A stretch of 64,000 nt of DNA from Notamacropus eugenii (GCF_028372415.1 NC_092874.1:242025461-242089460), one strand, 5' to 3'; counted from the first letter of the stretch, positions 22,566-35,503 are shown. Notes: generated by a model from the sequence alone, not told the origin. Made by a program: numbers and translations.

Positions 22566-22764
22566 TCATAAGGGTTCTTCACCTTTTTTGGGTGTGCAAA
22601 GGCCCCTTTGGGCAGTCAGGGGAAGCCTCAGGCCCCCTTCTCAGAATGGTTTTTAAATGCATAAAATAAAATACATCTGATTACAAAAATAATACAAAAT
22701 ATGCTTATTAAAATATTTTTAAAATGAAGATCATGGACTCCAGAGGTTAAGAGCCCCTGGTTTA
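22566..22764 (+). mobile_element. Short hAT-type DNA transposon remnant
   Basis: It begins 'aagggttcttcaccttttt' and ends 'gaggttaagagcccctgg', which form imperfect terminal inverted repeats. The interior has 'aggcccctttgggcagtcag', 'cccccttctcagaatggttt' and 'aaatgcataaaataaaatac', as in a mammal-wide non-autonomous hAT family. No transposase is present. Confidence 0.7.
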
Positions 22765-24385
22765 AAGGGAATAGTGTCTCAGTCTATCAGGTGCAAACAA
22801 AATTTGGCAGTAGTTGTATTGTTTCCATGTACTTTCATATTGGTTACAGGCAAACTATTAGTCATCAAAATAATTTGGCACTTAAATACAGAAAACTGAG
22901 GAAAGGAAACTTTTGTTCATAGTAAAGTTTAGTTAATGGCATTTTATTTTTCCTTTCGTTGTTGTTAACTAGATTATCAAGATAAAGGTCTATTTCCACA
23001 TTCATTCACTTGTTTTGCCTTTTAGGGAACTTGTGAGGACTAGGATAAATCATTAAAAAGTAGCTTTTAAAAATAGAATGCTTTTTTTTTGACAAACTAG
23101 AGAAAATTAATTTTTAAAGATGTGTTTTAAATACATTCAGACTTTTGCCATATATGAATGGAACTAAAATTATCTGGAAACAGGCACTAGAATTTATATT
23201 GGAAAGAAAAACTATTAATTTCACAAATGTTGACTTAAGTGATGAGCACTTCAAGTTTGGGGTTTTTTGCTTTCCAAAAGGATACCCGTCATTTATATAA
23301 TCCTTTTATAGTTTTAACTATAACAAACAAGGCCCAAGGACTTTTCTGCCTTTTATGGACAGGGTTCTCAGGCTCTGCCTAAAGCACTGCCAGGGAAATA
23401 GTGTCTGAGATTACTATGTGCTTTGGTGATACGTTAATCGACTTAATACTAATGATCCAGTAGTATTAGAAGAAAGTAAACTGTTGACTGTAATTTTGAA
23501 TACAGTAGTAGACTTATTGCTTGAATTCTTTTAATATTTATTCATATGATTTTAGTCCCAGTTGACAGTTTAATTTTTGGTGACTTTTATTAGCATCTTT
23601 ACAGGCATATCTTTTTTTTTTTTTTTAAACTGAGCTGCAGCCTACCCTTTAAAGTCTTGTCACCATGCCTAGACCACTTGCTTGCCAAGGTTACAAGTGC
23701 TTGGCGTCATTTGAGGCTTAAATCAACACACACTCTATTTTATAATTTTTTTTAAAGGTCGGGATGTTTGTGCTAACATCCTAAAATACTAACTCCTACT
23801 TGAGTTTGGAATAATTAATGTTATCCATAGTCCCAGAATTCTGCTCAAATTTAGTAACTGGAAAAAAAAACACAAAAGTTTTGTTGCATTTTGTTCCTAA
23901 TACCTTGATGATCAGGCTCATAAGAAAGCTATTAAATATACAATTTATTAATGTAAAAGAAGATTGAAAGTAAGTTAAAGAGAAATGAAATAAATCTTAC
24001 TTGTAGATCTGCCCTAACTTGGTCCCTATCTTCAAAACTTGAGCTATAGGAAGCTGATGAGTTATCAGTGTCTACATCTTGCTACTTCTCCCTGTCCTGT
24101 CTCCTTCCCTACTTCCCTTCAATTTTTTGAATCTAGATTCTTATTGGCACTACACAATATACTCCTAACTAGTAGTCCCAATTGAACATGCTGAGTCTGA
24201 TTTTAGCTCTAGGGGGTTTAGATTAGCCTTAGCTACTAAGGGCATTTTGAGCTTACACGTACTTCCATGAAGCCAGGAAAGCAGGCAGGAAGATCTCTCG
24301 GTCACTGTTATTTCCATCCCTTTAGTTAATAGTAAGTACTGGACTGTACAGATCATGGAAAGGCAGTAATGTAAAAAAGACTGGA
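22765..24385. other. MSRB3 intron 1, A/T-rich unique sequence
   Basis: I recognise no repeat, exon or RNA gene. A T-run at about 23611-23627 is the only low-complexity feature. Confidence 0.5.
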
Positions 24386-24387
24386 AA

Positions 24388-25000
24388 GGTAGGAAGGGAC
24401 CAGGTTGGGAAAAGCTTTATCTGTCAGCCATAAAGGACTCTGTATTTGATCCTGTAGGTAACAGGTTACCACTGGAATTTAGTGAGTTAGAGACTATGTG
24501 AAATGGTGAGGCTTATGCTTTAGGAAAATCACCTTGGCAGCTTGTATGAGATCTGATTGAGCCATCCATTAGAAGGTCGTTGTGATAGTCCAGGCAAGAA
24601 GTGATGAAGGCCTAAGCTAGGATTGTGGCTGTATGAGAGGAAAGGCAGGTATCACATATAAGGAATGCGGTGAAGGTAGAAATGAAAAAAATTTACAGTC
24701 ATTGGATATTTGGAGTGACACCTCATGTGAGGATGGCAAGAAGGCTGTGTAGGATGCGACTCAAGACTATTGTTGGGGTCCTTGACAGCAGTAGGGTACT
24801 GAAGGTTTTGGGGAAAAGAAAATGAGTTTATTTTCAACATAATGAGTTGGAAATGTCTATGGGATGTGTAGTTCAAAATGCCCAGTAGGTAGTTGGTGAT
24901 GTGGGGCTGGAGCTCAGAAGAGAGATTAGAATTGGATATATACATCTTAGAATTATTTGCATAAAGATGATAATTGAACTCCTGAGAACCAGAGATCATC

Positions 25001-25042
<42 letters not shown>

Positions 25043-25262
25043 TAGAGACAGAGAGACAGAGACAGAGAGAGACATAGACAAGGAGACAGAGAGAGGGAGA
25101 AAGAGAGAGAGAGACAGAGAGAGAGAAAGAGAGAGGGAGAGAGACAGAGGAGAGAGAGAGAGAGGCAGGGAGAGACAGAGACAAAGAGAGAGAGAGAAAA
25201 ACAGGGAGAGAGTTTAGAAAGAAAAGAAGGTCTTTTGGGGGGACACCCATGATAAAGTGTGT
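24388..25262 (-). repeat. Antisense L2 copy carrying a compound microsatellite
   Basis: 'ccataaaggactctgtattt', 'gatcctgtaggtaacaggtt', 'gtgatagtccaggcaagaag', 'ggtgatgtggggctggagct' follow L2 order in reverse. The long minus-strand open frame across it is a repeat artefact. Confidence 0.78.
25001..25205. repeat. (CA)n-(GACAGA/GA)n compound microsatellite
   Basis: About 38 bp of CA (25001-25040) is followed by about 165 bp of GA/GACAGA variants. Confidence 0.96.
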
Positions 25263-25948
25263 GTGAAATGCATAAATATCCAGTAAAAGAAACCAAGGCA
25301 AGATCAGCTTCCAAAGTAGCTGTAGCCAAACATGTCCTCAGGGGAAGAAGCCTCTGCGATCCCCTTCACTGATCAGTTTTAACTTGCTCATTCTTATCAA
25401 CTTTGCTCACCATGTTCAAAAGGAACTAAGTCTAGGGCATGAAAGGTCTTTAATATATGATACTTTCTCTTGAGGTTTGGGCAGGAAAAGTCTGGCTGCC
25501 ACATGTTTGAGGTTTTAGGTTTGCTCTGAGTCCCCACTCCTAAAACTGTATCATGGGAAGAGCTCCTCCTGACATATTCACCAGTAGTAATCAGGCAGTT
25601 TATGAAATTAGTAAAGGGATTTACTAAAAAAAGGTGTCACATGAATGACAGCAAGAAAACACTCCCCAACACCTGAGCACATTCCCACAAATATAATATC
25701 TGCAGGAAGAATGGGTACCCACAGAGAATTCCCAAGTAGGGAACACTCATGGTCAAGACAACTCATACCTCTGGGACTAGATTCTTAATGTCTTTACTCT
25801 TCTCATGGTGTTGCTCTGCTACTTTGCCTGGGTACAGCATTTCCACTAGGCAAGTTGTCCCACTATGTTCCCTGACCTTACTCTTTTAACTCTTTTTGCC
25901 TCAGTTTCCCCATCTGTTAAATGGATGTAGTAGCCCCTAACCTTCCAG

Positions 25949-26152
25949 TGTTGTTGTTGTTCAGTTGTTTCAGTCATGTCCAACTCTTTGTAACTCCTTT
26001 TGGAGTTTTCTTGGCAAAGGTCCTATAGTGGTTTGCCTTTTCCTTCTCCAGTTCATTTTACAGATGAGGAAACTGAGATCAGATTTGAATTCAGGAAAAT
26101 GAGTTTTCCTGACTCCAGGTTAGAGCTCTCTGCACTGTGCTACCTAGTAAAT
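25949..26152 (-). repeat. MAR-like SINE
   Basis: 'gtttcagtcatgtccaactc', 'ggagttttcttggcaaaggt', 'acagatgaggaaactgagat' and 'ctgactccaggttagagctc' in reverse orientation. Confidence 0.88.
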
Positions 26153-26819
26153 CCTATATAAATGTTAGTTATTATTAACTGTTCTTGTTGTTGTTATAGC
26201 TCAACTTGACTCAATAGTGATATTCTCTGGGCTTGCTCTCTGCCAGTCATAGCATCTCCTACTTCATTAATCGCTCCACTCAAAGACACCATGGCTGATG
26301 GTGGGGAAATCTCCTCCCTCATCTGCCATACTCTGAAGGATGTGAAAGAGAAAAATAACTAGCTCTCTTCTTGCCTGCCAGGGATGACTTTTCAGAGTTG
26401 TGCCTTGTCAGAATTTGCTCTGGTTTCCTTCAGTCAGCCAATGACTATTATTGAAAAACTTCATCACATCTCCTGAAAGAGGAGAAATGTAGTCATTTCT
26501 TTTAACTTTCCTTTATCCTGGCCTGGGCCATCAAATTCTGAAAGAGTGGAACCTTTTACTAGGTGCAAATTTCCAGTTTCTCATCCTTTATAATCTATGA
26601 AGAGATCACAGGTGTGAGCCCCTCAAGGTTTCAAACCCTTTACAACCTGGAAGTATAACCCCTAAAAATATGAATGAGGCAAAACCTTAAAAAAACCTCA
26701 TTTTCCAGTTATGTTCCTTTTAGCTTCTGTAATTTCGACAAGTACATTAGGGTTTACTCAGTTAATCTAGAGTCCTCTCAAAGTGAGAACCTGAAAAGAC
26801 CTTAGCTTAAAAGGGCCAA

Positions 26820-27015
26820 AGTCTCTCACTGCATCATGGGCCATCTCCAGTCGTCCTGATGTATACCTGACCACTGGACCCAGACAGCTCTGGATGAGAA
26901 AGTGAGGCTGATGACTTTACACAGCCCTCCCTCACTCAAATCAAAGTCAATTGCAAGTCATGCCATCATCTCCCTGATGTCATGGTCCTCTTCAAGAATG
27001 AAGGACAAATCATAC
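26820..27015 (+). repeat. RTE-tail SINE, head missing
   Basis: 'catgggccatctccagtcgt', 'gaccactggacccagacagc', 'caagtcatgccatcatctcc' and 'catggtcctcttcaagaatg'. Confidence 0.85.
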
Positions 27016-27194
27016 AACACAACAATAGATATATTACTAACAGATTCCAGAAACTCTTATTGGCTCTCCCACCTTCAGGCTGTGCTTGGGGCAAAAAAAG
27101 AATTCCCTTCCCTCAGTTTGAGTATACTTCTTATCTCTCAGTCCCTAATAGACTACACTAATAGATTGACAATTTCATGGAGAATGACCAAATA

Positions 27195-27478
27195 GTCAAT
27201 CAATCAATCAATAAATGGTTTATTATTAAGCACCTACAGTGTTCCAGACACTTCATGTCCCCATTTCAGGATTTTCCTTTTCTAGCTCACGGTTTTCTTG
27301 GCAAAGATACTGAAATGGTTTGCCATTTCCTTCTCCAGCTCACAAATGAAGAAACTGAAGCAAATAGGGTTAAGTGACTTGCCCAGGGTCACACAGCTAG
27401 TAAGTGTCTGAGGTCACATATGAACTCAGGAAGATGTTTTCCTGATTCCAAGCCCAGTGTGCCATCTAGCTGCTAGGT
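27195..27478 (-). repeat. L2 3' end plus MAR-like SINE
   Basis: 27195-27250 is an antisense L2 3' end (attattaagcacctacagtg). 27255-27478 is a reverse MAR-like SINE (cacggttttcttggcaaaga, gtgacttgcccagggtcaca, gtgccatctagctgct). Confidence 0.82.
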
Positions 27479-28019
27479 AATGTAGCAGCTACAAATAACA
27501 GTAACGTGAATGAACAATGAAACAAAACCTGAAGTTTCTAAATGCTGACTGTTTTTGCTATAGTAAGAGGAGATGAGTCATTTTATTTCTTTCTTTCCTC
27601 TCCTCTCTTCTCCTCTTCTCTTCTCTCTTTTCTTCTTTGGGATCAAAAGAGGAAACAGGTAGAAAATTATCAGAGGGGCAATAGGTGACAGGTAACAGTT
27701 TCTCCCATGTTACAGTCCTAGAAAAGAGAAAAAAATCCAGGAAGATGGTAGACTGGGCTTCTGTCATTTTATTGACCGGGGTCTGCTAGTTCTATACCAT
27801 TGTGCTTGTACCACCACTGATGTCTTCTGACATACAACGGCACTGTGACCCTAGAAAGTCAGTTAAGCGTATAGTGCCCTGGTCAGTTCTTGCTGATTAT
27901 AGGACCCAGAGAAGATGCTGGCCTTTGCTGGGAGGGGAGTTTCCTTACATGAGAGCTCCTTAGATGAATGAAATCACAGGTCCAGCATCTATCTTTCTCA
28001 CCACACCCTTATGTGGTCG

Positions 28020-28125
28020 GTAGTACTAGTATTCTTTCCCCCATTTTACAAGAGAGGAAACTGAAGGAAACATACAGTTAAGTGACTTGCCTAAAGTGAT
28101 GCATTATAATTCTTGCGTTGTTGCC
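28020..28125 (-). repeat. MIR-like SINE fragment
   Basis: 'cccattttacaagagaggaa' and 'aagtgacttgcctaaagtga'. Confidence 0.7.
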
Positions 28126-28199
28126 TCCTGTCTTTGCCACCAAATTAGTTTAACCCCTTATCATTGGACTATATTGTAGTAGCCCTTAAATGGTGTTTC

Positions 28200-28610
28200 T
28201 CTTTCCATCCTTGTTATTACTGTGCAGATGTACCACTCCAAGTACATTGCTTCTTTACTCAGAATTTTTCAGTGGCTCTCTATTACCCGATCAGATAAAA
28301 TACCAATTCTTATCCTAGCATTCAAGGCCCTCTATAACCTAGCCCCGCCTTTTCTTTATAACCTTCTTATCTCCTGCTACTTCCCCTTCCTATACTTCTG
28401 TGTTCTGGCCAAACTGGACTCTGCTCATTTGTCCCCCATTCTTGTCCCATCCTTTTTTCTACTATCTCTGTCCTTTTGTTCACAGTATCCCACATGCCTG
28501 GAATGAGTAATCTTTTCCTTCCTGACCATCTCTGCCTTTTGAAACCGTTGCCTTCAATGTCCAGTTCAGGTGCAGTGTCTTCCATAAAGTGCTTTTCTGC
28601 TCTCTATCTA
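28200..28610 (+). repeat. L2 3' fragment
   Basis: 'cagtggctctctattacccg', 'attcaaggccctctataacc', 'tagccccgccttttctttat' and 'cccacatgcctggaatgag' are the sense L2 3' region. Confidence 0.85.
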
Positions 28611-30091
28611 CACTGTACCATGAAATGGACTATTTGTGCCAGACCTGGGAGAGCCTTCTGAGCTCATATTGGTCTGATCAGTCACAGTCAGACATACTAC
28701 ACTGTAAGTGTAATGACATAATGATGCCATTTTGGTCTTTGAGAACAAAGGTTAAAAACTAACAAATGAACCAAGCAACCAACCTACCTACCTACCTATC
28801 TACCAAGCAATCAACCAAACAAGAAAGTGATATCTCCCTCAGATTTTTCATAGCACTTTGACCCTACCTCGCTTCTTAAACATATTCCATTCCCTCTTAT
28901 AGCACAGTTATATGGATAAATCCTTCTCTTTCCCTCATTAGATGATAAGCTCAGGTAAGCTGGGGTGGACGGGTAAGATTCTTGGCCCTTTTTTCTAGTT
29001 CCTAGGATGTTTTATAATGCCTCTCTTGTTCTACCTCAGGGCTGGGACTGTGTCCTACTTCCATTTCTTTGGAAAATGGGTCAGAGAGGAACAACTGGTT
29101 CTCAGGTTGGGCGACTAGTTTCCTTTTCAGGACTCCCATGGTTAAAGGACCTTCTGGGAAAGGGTGGAAGGAGGATGGTGCCCTGGTTTCTCATTTTCAT
29201 CCTAATCTCTCCCTGTCTAGTTACTTTTCTGAGAAATATTGGGAGAAGTTCAGGTTTGATTACAAAGTAATTTGCATTTTTCTGTAATTCCTAATATGGA
29301 TTTTCTACAAAGTTTATAGTGCTTTTCTTTTGAAATTCATTCAAATTGTGTATTTCAAATCATTGCTTTGAATCAAAAGATTGTAGATTGGTGGGTGACA
29401 AATATTCTATGGACATGAGATTTTGGTTTATAATAAGTTATTACATATAAAATCAAAACCAGTTTTGGCACATATAAATGTACATTCAAGTACCATGCCA
29501 ATCCTAGGAGCATTAGAATTCCAGTGTGATTATATCCTGAGTTGTGGGTTTTTAATGAAAAACCTCAAAATTCCTACTTGCATCTTTGTCTTATCTTGCA
29601 GTCAATTAAGTTCACCACTTAGGATGTTTCTAGAAAGTTTTTGCCCCATTTTGGTATGAGTCTGTTTTGTGGTTACACAATGTGCTTGCATATTTCACAC
29701 ATACCCATTTTATTGAATGTGTATTGAACTCCTGTTCAATCTTCAGTTCTTTTGGCAACTCATTCACTCATTCATGTGCTTTTAATGCCTCACATTCAAC
29801 TTGTCATTGCTTTCAGCTTCTGGGAATGATAGTAGGAAGCAAGGAATATTCCAGTTTCCCTTCCAGAAGCAATTTATCAGAGCAAGAGAGAAGGTACAAC
29901 CAGAGATGGGAAAAGATAGTGAGGGATGCAGTGTTGTCAGAGGGGAGCCAGGGAGATGTAATAGGTGGAAGAGGTGAGAGTCCTATATCCTTTTCTCAAC
30001 CAAAGCCCTTGAAAAAATTGTCTATTTTCCACTGCTTCTAGTTCTTGTCTGTTCAACCTTTAGCAATCTGATCTCTGACATCAGAGGCAAA

Positions 30092-30332
30092 GTTAGGTGG
30101 GCATGGTAGATAGAATGCTGGACTCCCAGTTAGGAAGATCTGTGTTCAAATGCACTCTCTGTGTATAGCCCTGAGCAAGCCACAGTGCCTTTGTCTGCCT
30201 CAGTTTCCTTAACTGTAAAATGGTAATAATAATAGTATCTGTCTGACAGGGTGGTTGTGAAGAACAAGTGAGATATTTGTAAAGTACAGTACAGTGTCTG
30301 ACTCATAATATCTGCTTAATAAATATGTGTTC
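30092..30332 (+). repeat. MIR/CORE-like SINE, near full length
   Basis: Head 'agatagaatgctggactccc', CORE 'gcctcagtttccttaactgt' and 'acagggtggttgtgaagaac', tail 'atctgcttaataaatatgtg'. Confidence 0.87.
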
Positions 30333-30339
30333 TCTTTTC

Positions 30340-31770
30340 TTCTGACCTCATTGTTCATCTGAAACTACTTTCTAATGGCCAAATATGGTGGTCTTTTCTC
30401 AGTCCTAATCCTTCTTGACCTATTTGCTGTATTTGATAATATTGATCAACATCTCTGAGTTCTTTGAAACAACTCTCCTGGTTCCGTTCTTCTCCTTAAT
30501 CACTTTTGCTGACTTATCAATATTATATCCTCTAACCATGAGTGAATTCACCAAGGTTTTTTCTTAGGTTCCCTTCCCTTCCCTTCCCTTCCCTTTCCTT
30601 CCCTTCCCTTCACTTCCCTTCCCTTCCCTTCCCTTCCTTTTCTTTTTTCCCCTTCCCTTCCCTTCCCTTCCCTTCCTTTTCTTTTTTCCCCTTTCCCTCC
30701 TTTCCCTTCCCTTCCTTTTCTTTTTTCCCCTTTCCCTCCTTTCCCTTCCCTTCCTTTTCTTTCTTCCTTCCTCTCCCTTCTTCCTTCTCTTCCCTTCCTT
30801 TGCTTTTCCTTCCCTCTCTCTTAGTAACCTCTATCAGCTTCCATGACTCTTAAGTATAAACACTTTCTATTCAGAGGACTCCAAGATCCATATGCCCAGC
30901 TTCCTTGACTTTCAGTCCCTCATTGACAATTACTTATTGAACGTTTCAAACTAGATACCCTGGAGACATCCACAGTTCTCTATTTCTGTCCAAGTTAGCA
31001 CTATCCTCCCAATTTCCAAGGTCCATTAACTTTTTATCTTAATTTCTTCCCTCTCCCTCACCCTACATTTCCAACCAGTTGCTAAATCTTGCCACTTCCA
31101 GCTTCACAACATCTCTTGGATTCAACCCTTTCTCTCAGCTATGGCTTCAGTGCAGCCCTTACCACCTCTCCCCTGGATTATTGCAGCATCCTCCTAATTA
31201 GTCTCCTTGACTCAAGTCTCTCCCTTCTCTAGTCCATCCTTCACACAGCTGCCAAAGTAATTTTCTTTGAGTGCAGATCTGCCCACGTGACTCCCCTATT
31301 CAGTCACCTCTGGTAGCTTCCTCATGTCTCTAGGATCAAATATAAACTCTTTTTATCTCTTAAGTCTTACACAACCTGGCTTTGACCCATCTTTCCAGCC
31401 TCTTTGAACACTGATCTTCCACTCATACTCTTCAATTCAGCTAAATTGGCCCTCTGGCTGTGTTCCTCACACACAGTACATCATCTCCTGTCTATGTACC
31501 TTTGCACTAGCCGTCTCCATGCCTAGAATGCTTTCCTTCCTCCCCTTCTCCTCATAGAGTCCCTCTCTTCCTTCAGCTTCCAGCTTAAGCACCATTTTCT
31601 GCATGAAACCTTACCTGATTCCTCTCAACTGTTAGTGCCCACTCTGACAAACCACTTTGGGTTTATAAGTATTTGTTATTCACTTTCTGTGTATGCTGCT
31701 GATGCTTCTAAATGTTTTTGTTATCTTCCCCATTGGAGTGTAAACTCCTGGAAAGTACAGGTTGTTTTGT
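30340..31770 (+). repeat. L2 copy with RT-domain end, interrupted by polypyrimidine satellite
   Basis: The stretch 30400-30540 reads as the L2 RT C-terminal part (tcttgacctatttgctgtat, tgataatattgatcaacatc). After the TTCCC array the 3' region continues: 'gattattgcagcatcctcct', 'gcctctggtagcttcctcat'-type blocks, and the 3' end near 31770 (ccccattggagtgtaaactc). Confidence 0.8.
30569..30825 (+). repeat. (TTCCC)n polypyrimidine satellite with 39-bp higher-order unit
   Basis: About 255 bp contain only C and T, apart from one A in the first part and a single G near the 3' end. After the simple TTCCC part, a 39-bp unit containing TTTTCTTTTTTCCCC, TTTCCCTCC and TTTCCCTTCCCTTCC repeats. The apparent Ser/Pro/Phe reading frame is an artefact. 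Confidence 0.95.
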
Positions 31771-32104
31771 TCTTTGCACTTGTATTCTGCCTGCACAAAT
31801 TGCAATTCTTCATATAGACTTATTTTTTCTAATTTATTTCTTAACTTCACTTTCTTTCCAGCATTCTCAGACTAATTGGATACTATTACACCCACCTTAC
31901 TTTTTCACTTTATCTGGCAAAACCACCCTCTTTGGCTCCTGAGTTTTCCTTGTCTTTTGCTTTATAGAAAGCTTATGTTCATCTTGTATTTAGTCCTCAT
32001 TCTTTCCCCCATCACAGCTGTTAAAAACCTTCCCCACCCTCTTCACGTTCACTCCCTTCCCATTTAGCAGATGACTTTACTCCTATTTTAGTCATAATAA
32101 TGGT

Positions 32105-32480
32105 AATTGTTAGTATTTATGTAGCACTTGAAGATTTGCAAGGCATCTTACATATATTAGAAATGTTTGTTGGCATCTTGAGCAACTTGTAATCAGAACA
32201 CACTGGCTGATAATAATAACTAGCATTTATAATAATAATTAGCATAATAGACTTAGCAATAATAATTAGAACTCTAAACACTATATATACATACATATAG
32301 ATAGGTGTGTGTATATATGTATACATATATACATACATATGTGTGTGTATATATACATATATGCATGTATACATATATGTATACTCATTTTATTCTTATA
32401 ACAATACTGGGAGGTAGATGCTGTTAACCTCATTTTACAGATAAGGAGGCATAGAAAGATCAAATGACTTTTTTTTTTTT
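32105..32480 (-). repeat. CORE-like SINE split by a TA/CA-rich tract
   Basis: 'agtatttatgtagcacttga' and 'tgcaaggcatcttacatata' (32105-32160) resume after the tract as 'tttattcttataacaatact' and 'cattttacagataaggaggc'. The tract at 32281-32390 is ATACATAT/GTGTGTATAT repeats. Confidence 0.7.
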
Positions 32481-32544
32481 TCCAGAGCCTGTCCTTCCAC
32501 CTTTTGCCTTGATCTGTTCCCACGTTCTGGTGCCTTGCTCCCGT

Positions 32545-33545
32545 GATCATCCACTGTCTTGTTCATTTCTTCAGTCTTTTCAGTACTAGCTTCCACTCAG
32601 ATCTCTCTCAACCCTCAAAAAACCTTCCTTTGTCTCAGCTACATCCCTCACTCTATCAGCCTAACTTCCTTTTCCTGTTGATTGCCACATTTCTAGAAAG
32701 AGCAGTTTCTACTTACTGCCACCTATCCTCTACTCAACCCTTTGGTGATCTCATTTACAACCAGGGCTTTAATTATCACCTTTGTTGTGATAACTTTCAA
32801 ATCAATATTTTTCTCACCTCTCTTTTCAGTTCCTGTCTCCACATTTCCAGCTATTTATTTGACATTTTTATCTGGATGTTCCACAGATACCTCAGACTCA
32901 TTACCCAGTTCTCCTTCTCCCCGCTCCCCCCAAAACTTTCCCTTTCTCCTAACTTATTTCTGTATGTTGCAATAGGCATTACAATTGGGTTGGTCCCAAT
33001 TGATTACCTTGGCTTGAAATCTTGGCATCCTTGTCAACTTTTCCCTCCCTTTCACATCCAGTCACTTGTCAAATATTGTAAATTCGACTTCATCTGTCCT
33101 TTCATTTCTGCTCACACTCATCCCAACCCAGTTCAGGATTACATTAATCATTCCTTTTCACTTGGACTATTGCAATAACCTCTTTGTCTCCCCACTGCTA
33201 TCCTTCCTCTATTCTAATCCCTCTCTCACACCACTGATAGTCATTTTTACAGTATGTAGATCTTATAGTTCCCATATCTCAAAAGATTCTCAGTTGTAGT
33301 GAATGACATATAGACTCTGTTATCTAGCACTTAACCACAATCTGGCTCCAATTTATCTTTCCAGCCTTATTTCACACACACTTTCCTTTACAATATGTCT
33401 CCCTTTCATATAATCTTGACTCTAGCCAGACTAGACCTTGCTCATGGCCACCCCCATGGCTGTTGGGTGACCTCCCCTTGCTCTAATTCTGCTCATTGAA
33501 ATCTACAGTGCCTGGTACACAATAAATGCTTAATAAATGCTTATT
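32545..33545 (+). repeat. L2 3' region, ~1 kb
   Basis: 'tggatgttccacagatacct', 'cttggactattgcaataacc', 'cacttaaccacaatctggct' and 'acacaataaatgcttaataa' follow L2 order. The 211-codon open frame at 32543-33178 lies within it and matches no protein that I recognise. Confidence 0.82.
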
Positions 33546-33754
33546 GACTGAGCGACTGACTCATTTCCTTCAAGGACAAGTTCTAGTGCTCTATCCTTTA
33601 TGATTCCTTCTCTAATCTTCTTCAAAGAAATGGTTTCTTGTTTATAAAATCTTTTAAAATACTTTTCTTTGGACCTCATCTTTGCAATAGAATACCATAT
33701 TCTAATGGATATTATGGTCATTTATACAGATATCTTCATCTGCTAGATTTTTAA

Positions 33755-33865
33755 ATTTTCATTATTAATTTTTTACCCCCAATTATATGTAAAGGCAATT
33801 TTTTGCTTTTATTTTTGCAAGATTTTGAGTCCTGAATTCTTATCCCTCCCTCTCTCCTTACCCTT
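33755..33865 (-). mobile_element. LINE-1 3'-end fragment
   Basis: 'ttttttacccccaattatat', 'tttttgcaagattttgagtc' and 'ttatccctccctctctcc' are the antisense L1/HAL1 3' terminus. Confidence 0.65.
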
Positions 33866-34049
33866 TTTCATCTGCCAGATTTTAAATTCTTCAAGGTTAG
33901 GGACTATCTCTTATTTTATCTTTAAACACTTAGCTTAGTGTTCTGCTGTACCTTACAGGCATTTAATACAGGTTTGTTGAAATGATTCTCTAGATTTTTT
34001 TCATTTCAGTACATTTCCATGTCTAATTTAAAAATACACATAACTAATA

Positions 34050-34220
34050 TCAGTCTTTGAGAAACAGCCCTTGACAGGGAGTCAGAAGAATTGAATTTCC
34101 TTTCATCTTTTGCATTTAACTAGCTTTTTGACCTTGGGCAAGGCACAACCTTTCTGAGACCTCAGTTACCTTATCTTTAAAAGGAGATTTGGGCTATATG
34201 GTCCCTGAAGACCCCAGTCA
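34050..34220 (+). repeat. MIR-like SINE fragment
   Basis: 'tttttgaccttgggcaaggc', 'agacctcagttaccttatct' and 'atggtccctgaagacccc'. Confidence 0.7.
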
Positions 34221-35330
34221 CCCTAATGTTATTAATTTTTTGAAATATAGGGTGACAACCATACAGAAAAATGAAACTGGAATTTTTGGTTGATAGGGTT
34301 ATCTTTTCCCTTAAAAGCTATCATTTTGTCTTGATTGTAATAATAGAAGTCTGGTTAATTTAGTGAAATCCCAGGAAATTCAGATTGTTCATCCGTATCC
34401 AAGAGAGCCCGATGACAATTTGTGAAGATAACTCATCGCAGGGGAATACTTTGGGGAACAATAGGAATCTTGCCTGCTTTTGGGTATGAGATTCAGTCCC
34501 AGGATTTACTTTAGTCATGGAAATCCACCCCACATCTACTAATTCATGGTGTATATAAGTTACATACAGAGAATTAGGAATTGACTATGAAAATGTTGAG
34601 CTCTTTATTTTAATATGATAAGAAATGCATTACATACATATTATGCATGTTAATTAGAACTATATAGTAATTAGAACTATATATAATTATATAGTAATTA
34701 TATAGAGTAATTAGAATTATTGAGAAGATAGCCTGGCATAGTCTACAGAGGAGTGGCCTTGGGGTAAGGAGGAGCACCATTCAATTCCAGCTTCTGATAT
34801 ATAATAATTTTATGACCACGGGGAAATCACTTAACCTCTCTGTAGTACTCTAAATAACTTTTTGAGACTATAAATTGCAGATGAGTTGTCATGCTGTGTC
34901 AGTGGGAGTTCTTACAATAATGAATTTATAGGACTGGACCAAAAGATTAGAACTGCAGGTATCACATAAAGGAATAGCTTAGGAGTCAGGAGTTAGAATA
35001 TAGTTAGAACTTATTGGATAAACATTGTTTTTCTGCTAAATTCTAACAGATCTCTAGCAGCCTGAGATATAGTTCTTACATTGAATCCATTAAATCTAGG
35101 TGACTTAACCCTTATTTGTCTTGGATTATTTGAGTAGTGTACCCTTTTGGGTAAACTACTGTATTAATTTTTACATTTTTAATGTCTCTTGTATCAAAAC
35201 AGCTCCAGTCCTTGATGTATTTTTCCTCATCTATCTCTTCCAAACTCCAAAAAAGAATAACTATCATTCTTTTTCTAGTCCAATTGTATTAATTTAGACT
35301 TGGGCAAGGGCACAGGGGGTGGTATTTTGA
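34221..35330. other. MSRB3 intron 1, mostly unique sequence
   Basis: A/T-rich, with a weak + SINE head at about 34730-34850 and a small tatatagtaattagaac tandem at about 34655-34715. No exon or RNA gene is visible. Confidence 0.45.
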
Positions 35331-35502
35331 AACTTGTCAGTCAACAAGTATTTATTAAGAACTTTCTGAGTGCCAGGGATTCTATTAGGTTCTGGGCATA
35401 CAAAGAAAGGCAGAAAATAATTCCTGCTCTCACAAAGCTCACAGTCTAATGGGGAGGTAACATATAAGCAACTATGTACAAATGAGATATCTACCTATCT
35501 GT

Positions 35503-35503
35503 C

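Noticed and set aside
24652..25329. A 225-codon minus-strand open frame rich in Ser/Leu and Cys/Val
   Set aside because: It is a translation of GA and CA microsatellites within an antisense L2.
30542..30853. A 103-codon Ser/Pro/Phe repeat frame
   Set aside because: It is a translation of the TTCCC satellite.
32543..33178. A 211-codon open frame on +
   Set aside because: It lies in an L2 3' region, matches no protein that I recognise, and has no start or splice context. L2 3' sequence is C/T-rich and poor in stops.
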